Source: Pelecanus crispus
Lineage: Eukaryota; Chordata; Aves; Pelecaniformes; Pelecanidae
NCBI RefSeq assembly: GCF_030463565.1
Contig: NC_134659.1
Span: 8,564,511-8,628,510, forward strand
Direction of reading: 5' to 3'
DNA length: 64,000 nucleotides
Each line of letters opens with the position of its first letter. Position 1 is the stretch's first letter. The position numbers were made by a program, and so were the translations under genes. Under the pieces are notes generated by a model. That model had not been told where the DNA came from. It did not search any database and saw only the letters and a program-made list of their open reading frames with translations. Shown piece by piece: positions 1 through 11,845 of the stretch.

Positions 1-3000
1 GGTAGAAACCAGCGGCTCTAGTCTGGGATGCAGCATTTGAAGGCTAATGGTGAAAACTAAAGAGAATGGTTCGATGTTACATTTTGGAGAGGGTTTTCCT
101 TATCCCTGGCTCTTCTGGCTTTGACTTACACCTGACTTTGGCCATCACTATTACACAGCAGGAGAAACTGGGAACAGATCTGAGGACAAGTGTATTTTAA
201 GTGACATACCATACACAACAGAAACAGAAAAATGTTTGTAATCATTTAAAGAATTTTATCTCCTTGCCTTTCTCTTTAGTGGCATGACAAATGTGCCTCA
301 CCTGTGTGTTAGATAGTTCATCAAGGGAAAGCTTTAAATACCGGGGAACGCACTGAGTGTCATGTTGGTAAAGTAACAATTTCTGGGCAGTAAAAGTGTC
401 ATAGAAAACATCTGTTCTCATGAACTTCTTCTAGGACAGTCTGTATAGCACAGTATAAAACTGAGACTTTAATGGAATTAACTTTTATACAGGAATAACT
501 CTGAAACATATGATTATGGATTATGATCACAGTAAGTGTATTAAATAGGCTCCATTCTTGTCTCTCTGTACTTTGATTTACGAAACACGAGTGTTTTGAA
601 TTCTGCAAAACACTATTCAAGCTCACTCTGTTTTGTAAGTGTTACGTGTTCTGCCTAGTTGTACTATTAACATGAAATCACCAGATGCAACTGGGTACTA
701 ATAAAAGCTAAATCTCTATCTTAGAAACACTGAATTTCTAAGGTTGATTCCATGAATTCTAAGGGAAGACCAATGAACTGGAAAATTCCTTATGCAAACT
801 AAATGTCTTAATGTTATAGCTGTTTGGGAGTTACAGCTTGGGAGTCCTGATTTTGGTATGTTCTATTTCTCACCTATATTTTTGCTTTTAGTGGCATTTT
901 ATCTTCTACAGAGACTTCCAGTTTAGCTTTTGTAATCGTGCTGTTTACCTTTTTTGAAAGATGGATTTGATAAACAACTAAAAGATCAGAAACAGCTTTA
1001 GCTGGTGTCTTGTGACTTGCCTGTTGTAGCCAGACTGCGTGTATCGGGAGCCCTAGGAGTCCAGGCAGCTACCCCAGCTCCCGCTGTTTTATTGCCCCCT
1101 TCCCCGCGGCAGCACAGTGGAGCACGGTGCTGGCAGGCTGCACACATGCCTGTGGACTGTCTTTGAAGCTAAGGAAGGCTCCGGGTCCTGCTTTCTGGAC
1201 TCAGATTGCCTAATAAGGTAAGGTATGTCTTCACGGCCGCGCTGCTCTGCCGAGACACAAGGGAAAGTTGACCACTGAAAGGGAACAAAAGAGGGTGAGC
1301 TTCTTGCTAGCTGATAAGAAAATAAAATCTTTTCATCTAGGTGGCACTACACGGTACTCTTCATCCTCTGCCTTATCGCTGCTAGCCCAGGGTCCCTTTG
1401 GGGACTAAGGATGCAAGCGTTTGTCCCTGGTTTTACCCCTGAATATTTACTTCTAGCATAGATGCGGAGTGACGTGGGAGGAAGCGAGCTGGCCCATGTC
1501 CAGGGTAACGTAGGTGGTACTGTGTGTCACTTGCGTGACTACGGTTAAATTAGAGAGCGTTTAATTATGTGTAACGTAAGGCTGTGAGAGATTGGCTCTG
1601 TTTAGTCCTGTTCATAAACAAAACGCTGTAATGGGTTGTGTATGCCGCGGGGAAAGGGGATCTTTAATACGTGTATAACTAGCAATATAAAGTTGAGTCT
1701 GAAGTAGCAGCAAATTGCTGCAAGAGCATGAGCTAGTTTTTTGCCACAGAGCTTTAAATATGGTGAAGAACAGTTTTATTGTTTGGAGTGCCCTGGGTTC
1801 TTTGGGAGGTGGAGGGGGAAGACACTACAGAAATTTAAATTCATTCTGCAAATACTTCTAGAAAAAATTTTCACGTCTGCACAGATGATTTGCCTCATGA
1901 TTTCTCCAGCCTAATATGCTTGTGTTGTTTTTCCTTAACCTTGATGTTTTGAGAAGGGCATCAAGCCTGCTGTCTACTGTCCCCGTTGATCCAGCATTTC
2001 AGTCATCGGCATGGCTGCCCAGCTCCTATTTACGGCTCTGGGAAAACATTGTTTGTGCTTAAAGCCAAGCGATCCAAGCCCGCTATGTAGACTGCAGGGT
2101 TACAGCTAAATGCGTTCAGGTTAATTCCTCTAATTCACCAAGTTGCTGAATTAGGAAGGTGTAATGTGAAGCAGTGCCCATGATGGAGATGAGTAACACA
2201 AAACCAGCTAAAATCCGATCTGCCAGTCCCAGGAAGATGAAGCAAAATAGCGAGTCCTCCAGGAACGATTTACAAGGTCATGGACTCTTAACTATTTGAG
2301 GTAACTTTATGCTTTCACTTCTTGTTTAGTAAATTACTCACAATTCAGTGTAGTCTGAGGTGACTAATCTTTCAGTTGTCAGCAAGTAATTTTTCCTGGA
2401 GCGGCGGAGCCGATGCTAGCGATGCGTCGGGTACCCGCCAGATACCTTGGCTTTTGCTGGCATCGCTGGGAGGCCGGCGCCGTCAGTTCGGATCACCCTA
2501 TTTCACCCCAGGGTCCTGTCCCTTTGCCTGCACGGCCGCTATCTCACAGGTGTCCCGCATCCTTCTGCTTTCTTCCCAGAAGGAACGGGGAGCGGTGTGA
2601 TGGTCCCGGTGGCGGCAGGATCAGCGCCATGCCTGTGTGTCTCCCGCTCTCGTGCCGTGTGGATGCAGCGCGGCCCCTTGGCCTGAGGAGCAGTGCTGCT
2701 CCCTGGACCGCATCCCAAAGACGGGATAAATCTAACTGTTGCTTTACGTCCAGTGGTGTTTATCATTTTTGAGTTTTTGAAGGTTAACAGCATGTGTTTG
2801 TGCTTATACGGGTAATGGAGCGTCATGTTAACTTTTGTTTAAAACTGTCAAACTCCTATCGTGACACGCTCAAAACTGGAAAGGGAAAGTATTTCGAACT
2901 GCTCCACTACTCATAGCAGGTTCTCCGCCCCTCCGGGAGCTGGCGATCGCACTGTGTTGTCAGCCTTCCAGCAGGCCCCGGGGAGGATGTCTCTCCTGAT

Positions 3001-6000
3001 GTAATTGAAGACATCCTACAAAAAATCCCCTCTGCTGGATTAAAATTCCTGCGCGCAGCAGTAGATGTCCGGGCAGCCCTTCGCGCTGTGCCGCGGCGAC
3101 GCGGCTGGCTGCCTCGGAGGACAGGTGAATTGCGCGTGGGCAGGCGGAGGTGGCTGCAGCGGCCGCAGCTCGAGTCTGTCGTGCTGGGGGTTCCTTTCCG
3201 AAGCCCTTCTCGCCACTCTGCCGGTGGGTGCTGCCTGGGGGCTCCGTGGCGGAGCCCCCGTGAAGCCGGCAGTCCTTGTTGCCTGCACGTACGGCGCAGG
3301 CTGGTGCGGTCCCGTGTTTAGGTAGTAAATGATTTCTCTCCCAGATACGTCCAGAAGGAGCAAAAAGCAGAAGCTGTATTGCCAGATGGCTAACAAGGAA
3401 TTGAAGAGTAATCTAAATTTGTTTGGAAAACTGAAGTCCAATTCCCTGGCAATAAAACATCCTTTGGAAACTGCCACTGTAGGAAAAATTGTGTGTTCCA
3501 GTGATGCAAGTATGGCGATGCTGTTTGTCCCCCTTGTCTTTAAAAGGTCACTTTTTGTTCTGAGTTCATATCCTCCCACATGCTTTTCTTCGGAAAAAGC
3601 CTCATATTTGGAAAGTCATTGTTAGTGTTTTGCTTTTGGACATGGAGTTGCCTGCTGGAAGTAACATTGCTTGGCAGAAGCTACTTCATTATTTGGTATG
3701 TCAAGATGGAGAATTCTTAAGCTGCAAAACTTCTTCCTGGCAGGAATTTCCCAGCAGCTTTGGTTTAATTCACACCTCGGCACGTTTTTGTTACTCATTA
3801 TAGTAGGTACCTAGCATGTAGCTAACGCTGGCCACTGTTGTGGGTTGGGGTTTTTTTTATATATATATATAAATAAATATATATATATAGTATATAAAAA
3901 TATATAATTATTTTTTTTTAGAGAGAGATATAGAGGCTTTTTTCATTGCTCCTAGATTTCATCCTGGGGAGTGAACGTAGCCTTCTGCAGCACAGTCCGC
4001 TGCTGCTGACGGAAGGCCAGCAATAGGCTTGAAGCGCAGTCGGACAGCGACGTACTGACGCTACACAGCTGTTTGGCCAGTGGCACTAGAATGCTGGTTT
4101 GTGTCAGCCGGCTCTTGCCACAGGCAAGCTAACAGAAAGGTTTTATAGCTGTGGAGCGGCTGGGGCGGGCGGGAGGTATGCAGAATCTGATGAATTTAGA
4201 TAAAGAGCAAAATGGATCATGACTCTGTTGTGAGTGCCCCGAGATTTCTGTTTCTCTATGTCATATTTTGGAAAGTCCCTTAGCTTGAAATAGCTATGTG
4301 TTTACATCTGGTTCTTATATTAGTGTTTGCTTTCTCAGTTTCCCTGTCATGGCCTGTTAATATCTTTGCAAATTTCTGCTGCATTCCTCCTTTGTAACTC
4401 ACTGTGTTTGTGCTTCTTCATCCTTTGCAAGAAAGCTGGCTCGGGAAGAGGGAACCTGTCAGTAAAACACTTGCGGAGCGCGACTGCCGAACTACTTCAA
4501 CTGGAAAATATTATGTTCTAACACTGCTTTATCCTTAATGGTAGTAACTGGCTGAAATCACTCGATTTTTGGTGTGCGCAGTGCTCTAAACTGGACTTCT
4601 GAGTGGACAGTATCTCTCCAGATTTTATCATGCTGCTTTTTCTTTTTTTGTTTTGAACAAAACATGGTGTTGAGTTCAGGAAAGAAGCCTGACTGTGAAA
4701 AGCCAGAGCCAGCTTTTGGGTGGGCATGAAACAAATTATCTGTAGACATCAGTCTTCCCACTGGCGTGTAGACATCGTGAGGATTATGGCATGAAAACAC
4801 ACAGCGCTGGGGTCCCCCAGGCCTCCGGCTTTGTAACCGTGGTTGCATTTACAGCCTTGAACGGAATCAAATCTGTGGTCTCGGAGACACTTTTGGCAAA
4901 GCAGTGACTGCCACATCTGTCTCCCTCTAATGGGAGGCTGTTGCTGCAGCGTTGTTTTCTCGTTGCCGATTATTGCTGCCGTTGCCCTCCCTTTCTGTAA
5001 GCTCTCGCCATCATCCCTGCTGCAGATGACGAACTCAAGATAATGAAATGCTTCTCCCTCTTCTGCAATCTTTTCTTTAAATGCAGTTCTCAATTTGTGA
5101 AGTTAGGGAGGTCCCCAGAGGTGTTGGTGAACACCCCTGCTTCCCGTCCTGTTACAAACACTGGATTTGAGTGTTCAAGGCACCTTGTCCATTCTTCCAA
5201 AAACTCAGTTCAGCTCTGCAGAACTGCTGGAAGACTCCTCTCCTGCATGCATAGTTTGGCACTTACAGGTGCTAAAATGATGTTCCTGTGCTCAGAATGG
5301 TGCTGTTTTAACCCTCTTCGCTACTGATTTTTATTTTCTATATTTGTAAGAAAGCAAAAAGAAAAACATGTTGAAGTTTTATGTTTAAAATGTGCTATTC
5401 TCAGCCCACACTAAAATTACCTGCTCCTACTGCTTCGTGCTAACCCAGGTATGCCTAACGGGTATAGCTTCCAGCCTTTTTATGATAAATTTAGTGATGG
5501 GAATAAGAAGTGGGGGAAATATGATGCTGTATGTGCAATTATAGAGAGTCAGCTGCCCTGTGTGTGTTTGGGAGGAGAGGAAGATCCTTTCCTTCTGCTT
5601 CCTATCTGCGAGACTTAACGCCAGATCTGCTCATGGGAATCCTAGTCAGTGCACTGCAGAGGAAAGCCTGTTCGCTCCTACGGTTTGTATTCCATTTATG
5701 GCAAACTGCTGCAGTGCCTTCACATCACGTTTACAACACAGCTTATTGCCTGGCCAGTAATTTCTTTGCTACAGCCCTTCAGCCTTCTGTTGCCGAACAT
5801 AACCGTTACTGCCTTTTTCAGTTCTAAATAAACCTTGCAAAGCTATAATTGAACTTGTTAAAGCTTGCATATAATTTTAAAGTGATTTATTTACAGTGTT
5901 TTGAAGTGGTTTTTATATAGCATGTATTTTCAATCAACTTTTCATTATCCAAAATAATAGTGGGTTGGGTGTTACAGTGAATACAGCTGCTACAGCTTTG

Positions 6001-9000
6001 AACCTGAGTTGTCCCACGTAACAGCAGCCGCTCTTCAGCCCTCTGGATTCTTACAGTTCATAGATAATGGAGTGTTAGCTGTACAAAAAAGAAGGTTTGT
6101 TATTACAGCTTTTAAAGACTGGCTTTTCACTGCATCTTCTGAGTTAAGTAACAGTGCTGCTAATTCCAAATCCACTCTCTGTGCACTGAAATGAACAGTT
6201 TCTCTACAGAACCAGCAGAATTCCGTTGCACAAAAAGCGATGGCTACAGTGAATCAAGATGGGACAGCAGGAGGGTTAACAAGACTCAGCCTTTTCTTTG
6301 CAGGTGAATTCCTTTCCACATGTTTTGGTAATACTCTAGAGACTTTATATGGTGAGATCCCACGTAGAGGAAGAACCGACTGGTGTGCCGGTACCCGAGG
6401 TGCAGCGAGCACCGGCACTGTAGCCTTTCGTCTGACTGTGGAGCCCTGCATGTTAAAACAAACCGGTATTCCGGGCTTGTCAGACCCGGGCTCAGATTGA
6501 TCACGGGCTTTTCGCGTCTGACTTGAACGTTATCAGAAGACAAGTGCAAGGCAAGTAAGGAAATCGCCTAGGGACAAAGCAGTGGTACCGTTTAGTGTGT
6601 GCAAAGACTGGGCGTTATTTAGGGCTCAAATAATCACAAATAGAGGACATCCTGAGGTGAAGGGAATCACAGGATTTATTAAACTTTGCCCCCAGTAAAA
6701 ATGTTATTACAAAGGGGAGGTACAGTACTCTTAGACTATGGATTTCAGTTTTGTATGCCAATCCAGTAACACAAAAGCAATAGAAAATCTAATCTTGACT
6801 CTGTTCTCTGTAGCCTGCATCAATTGTTCAATAGTTAATGGGGTTTTCATGTTTAAAGTAAGTTTCTCTGGATTTTTTACAGAACTACTTCAGACCCAGA
6901 ACAATTATTTTATGGGAATACAGTGCTTTGTAGCCTGGCTCTTGGAAACAGCTGCCAGGAGAGTTTATTTCGCTCTTTCTCCAGAGAGGTGTCATGCGAA
7001 TAAATGTGGCTTTAGAATTGATTTAAGTATTGCATAAAATATGAATTGCACATTTAGGTGTTTCCCTGGACAGGAACGTGACTCAACACACAAACAGCGC
7101 ACGCTGTTCCTGCAGGTGGGAAATCCAGAAGTGAGGGTTGTGAAGATTTTTTTAATTGAATAGCAACTCAACTCTGAAAGGGGGTACCAGCGGTGTCTGG
7201 GGTTGCATTACGCAGTTCGGGGGAGTTCTCTGCCTCTCAAAGAAAAAAGAGCAGAATGATCTGAGCAGTAGGTTCAGAGGAAAACATGAAGCGTGTCGCC
7301 TCTCGCTGCTCATCCAGTTGGGCTGCAGTTCGCATCTTGCGTCCCTGCAGCACGGCCCCGTTGTGCTTGCATTGCTTGGCTCAGCGTAGGAGAGGGTCAC
7401 AGAAAGGGCTGTGCCACCGGTGAGACCCCATCCTCAAGGGCTGGGTGTGTTAGTCCCAACGTAGCTGAAACCATTCTCTGGCGCCGAGGCCAGCTGGCGA
7501 GGAGGGCTCATCCCTGCTACCGGACCCTCTTACCCTCCAAATCGGTGTGGCTGCGTCCAAGGCGCCTGGTGGGAACGCTCCCCGCGAGGGCCCGGGCTGT
7601 GCGTGGAGGAGTGTTGGTTGGCCACAGACAAGACCGTGTCAGAGACCTTCCGGCAGCTCAGTGGTCCGCAGGCGTGCGTGCTGGGGGGCAGGGATGGCCC
7701 CTGATGGTGTTGAACTTCACAGATGAAGCCAAGGAGGCCCTGCGGGAAGGCGCGTGGTGTGGAGAGCATCCTGGTGCCGCGTGGCCCCGGTTCGTGTCTT
7801 CAGCTCGGGCCTCCCTCAGCTGAGCCTGGTGTAGCTGGAGGCAGCGCCGTGCTCTTGGGTACGTGCCTGCGCTGCGGAGGTGGGGGGTTCGGCTACGACT
7901 GAAAGAGGTCGGCTGAGTTCAGTGATGCACAAGAGTGTGGTCAAGCTGATGCAGAAGATGACAGCTAGGACTTTCAGAAGATAGTTTGGGGATAATTTGT
8001 TCCAAAAATACCAACTACTCTCCCTCATCCTTCAAGTTTTATTAGAATTCTGGTCTCCCAAGAGGGCTTCTCCTTCCCTTCTCTGCGTTCCCAGAGAACG
8101 TGCCGTGGGCTCGCGTCACCTGCGAGCATCTCTGCAGCTCTGGCTTTAACTCCTGCCTTCGTTTCCCGTTTTTGTCTGCTGCAGGTTGGAAAGTTACAGT
8201 GCTGCTTAAGTTTGTTTTATCAGTGTCACATTCTGTAGGCGAAGACTTTCAACACAAATAAAAGGGGTGTCTGGCTTTTCCCCTCAAATATTTAGCTCGG
8301 GGCTTCATCCTTTTTCAGGTATGTCGTTTTCTTGGATATGGGTCCTCCTCTCTAACTAACTAAAACAACTGGGTATAAACAACATTACCAAAGAAAAGGA
8401 GAGGACAGCCATCTCAAAGGAAAAGGAAAGGTGTCTGAAAAGGGTGATCACAGTAAAGACCATTGCCCTAAGTGTAGGAAATATGCTGTACTGTAGTACA
8501 CTTGTGCTGCTGTACTCCAGGACGAGAAGAACCTTTAAGGTGATGTTGCCCAGAAATACGCCGCAGCATGGAGTTACAGCCTGGGCAGTCTCGGTGTGTC
8601 CGGGGGTTGTGGAAGTGCTCGTGGAAGATGGGGTTTTTGCAAGTCTTTCTGGTAGCTGTATAAAACTCCTTTGCCCAGTAAGCAGCACCACAGCTACAGC
8701 ACAGAGCAGGCTGCTCTTTCTTACTGAAGAATATCCTTAACACAGAAACAGCCAGATCTAAACCATGACCTTGGATCGTCAGGACAGCAGCACTGCAAAA
8801 GAAGAGCCGGGTTTCATACTCACACAGGGGAAAACTTGCAAGCAAACTGTACAAAATGGCAGGAAGAAACCCCTAAATTAGGCACCTTTGTTGAAATAAT
8901 GATGAAACCCAGTGTGTTTTGCCATATTGCATCTCGTTCTGCTGTCTTTCTCCAGGCTAATAAGGATACTAATTCTCATACCACCCCTTCTTTTTAAAAT

Positions 9001-10880
9001 GCGTTATTGTCCACCAAGATGCATTTTGTCAATCTGTGAGGCATCTGCACTGGATGACTAATTAACTTTTAATTAGTAGGGAATAGAAAGCTCAGTTTTT
9101 GTTTTGGTTTGAGGCTCGAGCTGTGAGTTCTGAAATGTTGATTTTTTGGAGCTTTCTCACCCCTCCTCATCAGAATCCAGACCGTGGAGGGATGCGGCAG
9201 CAGTTCATTTAGGCCTGGATGGGAGGGGAAGCAAAACCCTGCAATTTAGAGCTGTTGAACTCCACCTTGGTGACTAAGCTGGGCTTTGTCAGCCTTGTAA
9301 TGGTGATTGAGACACTCCAGTCTGCTGGTGGCCGCACGGGTTAGCCCGGTTTCAATTACTCCTACGGTTTTGAAACCCCAGAAACTAAGACTAGGGCAGA
9401 AGGATCACGTGCGTGTGCAAGTTCTATAAATAAGCAGTTAAAATGTCTGAATTACCTTGTTGTCGCTGTACGGCCGCCGGACTCGGAGTGCTGGGAGAGG
9501 TGGAGGGTGGGGGTGATGAGGGCAACAGATGGAAGCTGGAAAGATCAAGGTCCTGCCACAGTCTCCTGGAGCAGCGGGGTGCCTGTCACTACCTTCTTGT
9601 GTGTCTGGACTTAATTTCCATACCTATAAAAGGGAATGCAGAAATATTGCCGGGCAGAATGAGACCTCTCCAAACTTTTCTCCCCCCCTCCCCTCCTGCA
9701 GTCAGTGAATAATGAATCTCCTCCTTCCCCATGATGAGGGATCAAGTAGAAACCTGATCTCCAGGTGACTTTTCTAGAGACGGACAACCCCGCAGCCCCA
9801 CTTCCCTCTCTCCATGGTCACACAGTGATGCTGCATCGCCCCTGGATAGTGAAGATGCTGGATGGCAGGAGAAACGAACGCAGCTGCTGTTCCAGGCACC
9901 CTTCCCCAGCTATGGATGTCAGTAAAACTACACAGTTGCCAAGCAGCGTGCAAAAATGGGGCAGTATTTCAGATCAACAGAGAGAGACCCAAGTGTAGTA
10001 ATACTCTTAAGATATTTTTATGTAGATACTCTTCTGCACTTGTTAGGAAATGTTTCGTGATGCAGCAGCCTGTGGAGCTGGAGCAGAACTTGCGGTGCAG
10101 ATAGGTTAACCCCAGGCACGCAGCGACTTGGTCAGCAGCCGGTTCGGGTGGGCGTGAATGAGGCTGGATGAGGACGCGTCCCTCGGGGTGGTACTGGTGC
10201 GTTAATGCTGCTGCGCTGGAGCCGGGCCAGGGCAGATACCTGGGCTCTTGTCTTTCCAGCAAAGAAAAAAACGTGGATTTGCAACCTTACAGTTGCAAGA
10301 CTGTATTTATGTATGTAAGCTATTAAATCGGTGCACCCACTGCGTGTTTGAGGGCATTTTTCAAATGAACATCCCGTGTGTTTATTTAGATGGGACGTGA
10401 GGGACACGCACTTGCCTTTGCAGCGAACAGTCTTGCCATCTCCGAGACGCCGCAGAGCGTGGTGGCTTCCCAGTGAGCTGGCTTGTGCAGCAGCCGCACA
10501 GCTCAGCAAAGTTTGAAGTTTGTTGAGAGAGGTGCATGCTCTCCCCACCCTTCTTCCTTTCCTCCAAGCTCCTCTCCCCTCCTCCTCAATCCCAAACGCT
10601 CGTTTGAATGCGTGTGCGTTACACAAGCTCTGCGTCGCCTTCTCACAGCTCCAAACAGGCTTATAAGCAAACAACAAAAATCCTGTTTTGCTGCATGAGT
10701 GTGTCCTCCCTTTAATGGTATGAACTGCTCCGTGTCCTTTAAAATATCTCCCTTTGTCACAGCCGCAAAACGCGTGCTGGAATTTAAGCTTTGCAAAGTG
10801 CCATCGATTTGCCTCCGACCTCCCGCTCGCAGCCCGCCAGGCCTTGGGAGCTTGTAAGTTATTTTCTTTTCTCCCCCTGC
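1..10880 (+). other. Left flank: PPP1R12B intron or upstream DNA, no confirmed exon
   Basis: Moderately AT-rich, no recognisable coding exon on either strand. In species with the full-length form this should be intronic between MYPT2 mid-protein exons and the shared C-terminal exons. Only a cryptic exon-like segment (1113-1217) and the AT microsatellite (3851-3932) stand out. GC-rich, CpG-containing patches occur at 2400-2720, 2930-3320 and 7480-7880 without clear genes. Confidence 0.5.
3851..3932. repeat. T/A microsatellite
   Basis: T8 followed by (AT)n interrupted by AAATAA, a TATATA block, T9 and GAGAGA. Simple low-complexity DNA. Confidence 0.95.
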
Positions 10881-10883
10881 ACG

Positions 10884-10941
10884 CCCCCCCCTTTTTTTTT
10901 TCCTTTTTCTTTTCTTTTTTTTTTTCCCCCCTTTTTTCCCT
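10884..10941 (+). repeat. 58-nt pure pyrimidine tract
   Basis: Unbroken C/T run (C8, then T runs broken by CC, C and C6) about 0.8 kb before the short-form ATG. Such tracts can adopt triplex (H-DNA) structure. Confidence 0.9.
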
Positions 10942-10989
10942 ACAAGTAGCAGCCCAAATCCCAAGCTGAAAGCGAATCGCTGCTGCTGG

Positions 10990-11743
10990 CTGCCCTCCAG
11001 CATTCCTCGCGGAGCGAGTCAGGATCTGGAATGTCAGAAGGCAGTGGCGGGGAGGGCCGGGAGAAGCCTGCGCGTGGGTAACGGCGCCCGGGAGGAGGAG
11101 GACGGAACAAAACACAACTTCATCTGGACTGCCCCTTTCCAAACCAGCGTTAGTTCCTGATTTATGCTTTTGTGTTTCGCTTAAAGCATGCAGCTCTGCG
11201 CAGTGACGGCAGAGAGCTTGCAGCAGCACTCCAGAGTAAAACAGGGTTTGGGTTTCTTTTTTTTTTTTTTTTTGCCTTTTTTTTTCCTTTTTTTTTTTTT
11301 TTTTTGGCAAAAGCTTCATGTGTAGATAAAGCCAGCCGGTTTTCCGGTTGAGCCGGGAGGTTTTGCCTCCTGCAGATCTGGGGGGAGATCGCTCTGGTCC
11401 TGCGGCACACGCTCTGGATGAGGGGAAATGTCCTTTCGTGGAGAAGTCGGGACGGGGCCCGGCCGGTGAGGCTGGCGCGGAGCAGCGCCCGGCGCTGGAG
11501 CACAGCGAGTCCTTGACACTTTCTCTTCTTCTTCTTGGACAAGAAGCATTGTGGAGCCTCAGCTCTCCCTGCAGGAGATTAATGCCTAAAATTATACACC
11601 CTAAACAGCAGGGTTTAATTACCAGAGCTGTGAATAGTTTAATTAGTTTGTTCTGACCTTGGAAGAAGGACCTGCCCGGCGCCGTAGAGCGACAGGAGAG
11701 CAAGACTTGTATTGCTTCCCGCAGACACCCAGCCCGAGAGGCC
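10990..11743 (+). promoter_or_regulatory. Putative internal promoter / 5' UTR of the short PPP1R12B form
   Basis: Upstream of the M20-type ATG lie two M-CAT (TEAD) motifs in opposite orientation, CATTCCT at 11001-11007 and TGGAATG at 11027-11033. A CpG-rich patch covers 11005-11110 and AGATAA is near 11326. A MEF2-like CTAAAATTAT (11586-11595, one mismatch) and TTTAATTA repeats lie at 11614-11645. M-CAT and MEF2 sites are typical of cardiac and striated-muscle promoters. I cannot place the transcription start. No TATA box is well positioned. Confidence 0.4.
11253..11305 (+). repeat. T-rich pyrimidine tract
   Basis: Fifty-three nt of T with three small interruptions and a single G at 11274. 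It is the second such tract within 400 bp in the putative promoter. Confidence 0.9.
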
Positions 11744-11845
11744 ATGTCGTCCTTGTACACCAGGAGTAAAGAATACACTCGCAGCAGGAAGTCTCAGTCA
11801 GATTCTCCCCCGTCCTCTCCTTCCCCGATCGCAAAGACACTCAGA
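11744..11845 (+). CDS. PPP1R12B: PPP1R12B exon: start of the short (M20-type) form
   Basis: Thirty-four codons, phase 0 at the end, donor AGA|GTAAG. The product is Ser/Arg-rich with an SPP..SPSP cluster and ends IAKTLR, as in the mammalian heart small subunit. The ATG has G at -3 (GGCCATGT), and the frame is closed upstream by TGA at 11654 with no other in-frame ATG between, so this start is favoured. A good acceptor-like sequence (pyrimidines then GCAG ending at 11724) lies 19 nt before the ATG, so the exon could be internal rather than a true first exon. Confidence 0.9.

Noticed and set aside
1170..1213. PGPAFWTQ read-out resembling the MYPT family FWTQ motif
   Set aside because: The frame meets two stop codons right after the motif, and flanking residues do not match. 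Treated as coincidence.
2180..2300. Ser/Lys/Arg-rich frame starting MMEMSNTKPAKIRSASPRK
   Set aside because: Looks coding at first sight, but it has no pyrimidine tract before it, a poor donor (AAG|GTCATG), a stop within 41 codons and no MYPT2 similarity I can support.
7293..7823. 176-residue + strand frame in a GC-rich patch
   Set aside because: No domain, no splice sites of note, and competing frames on the other strand.
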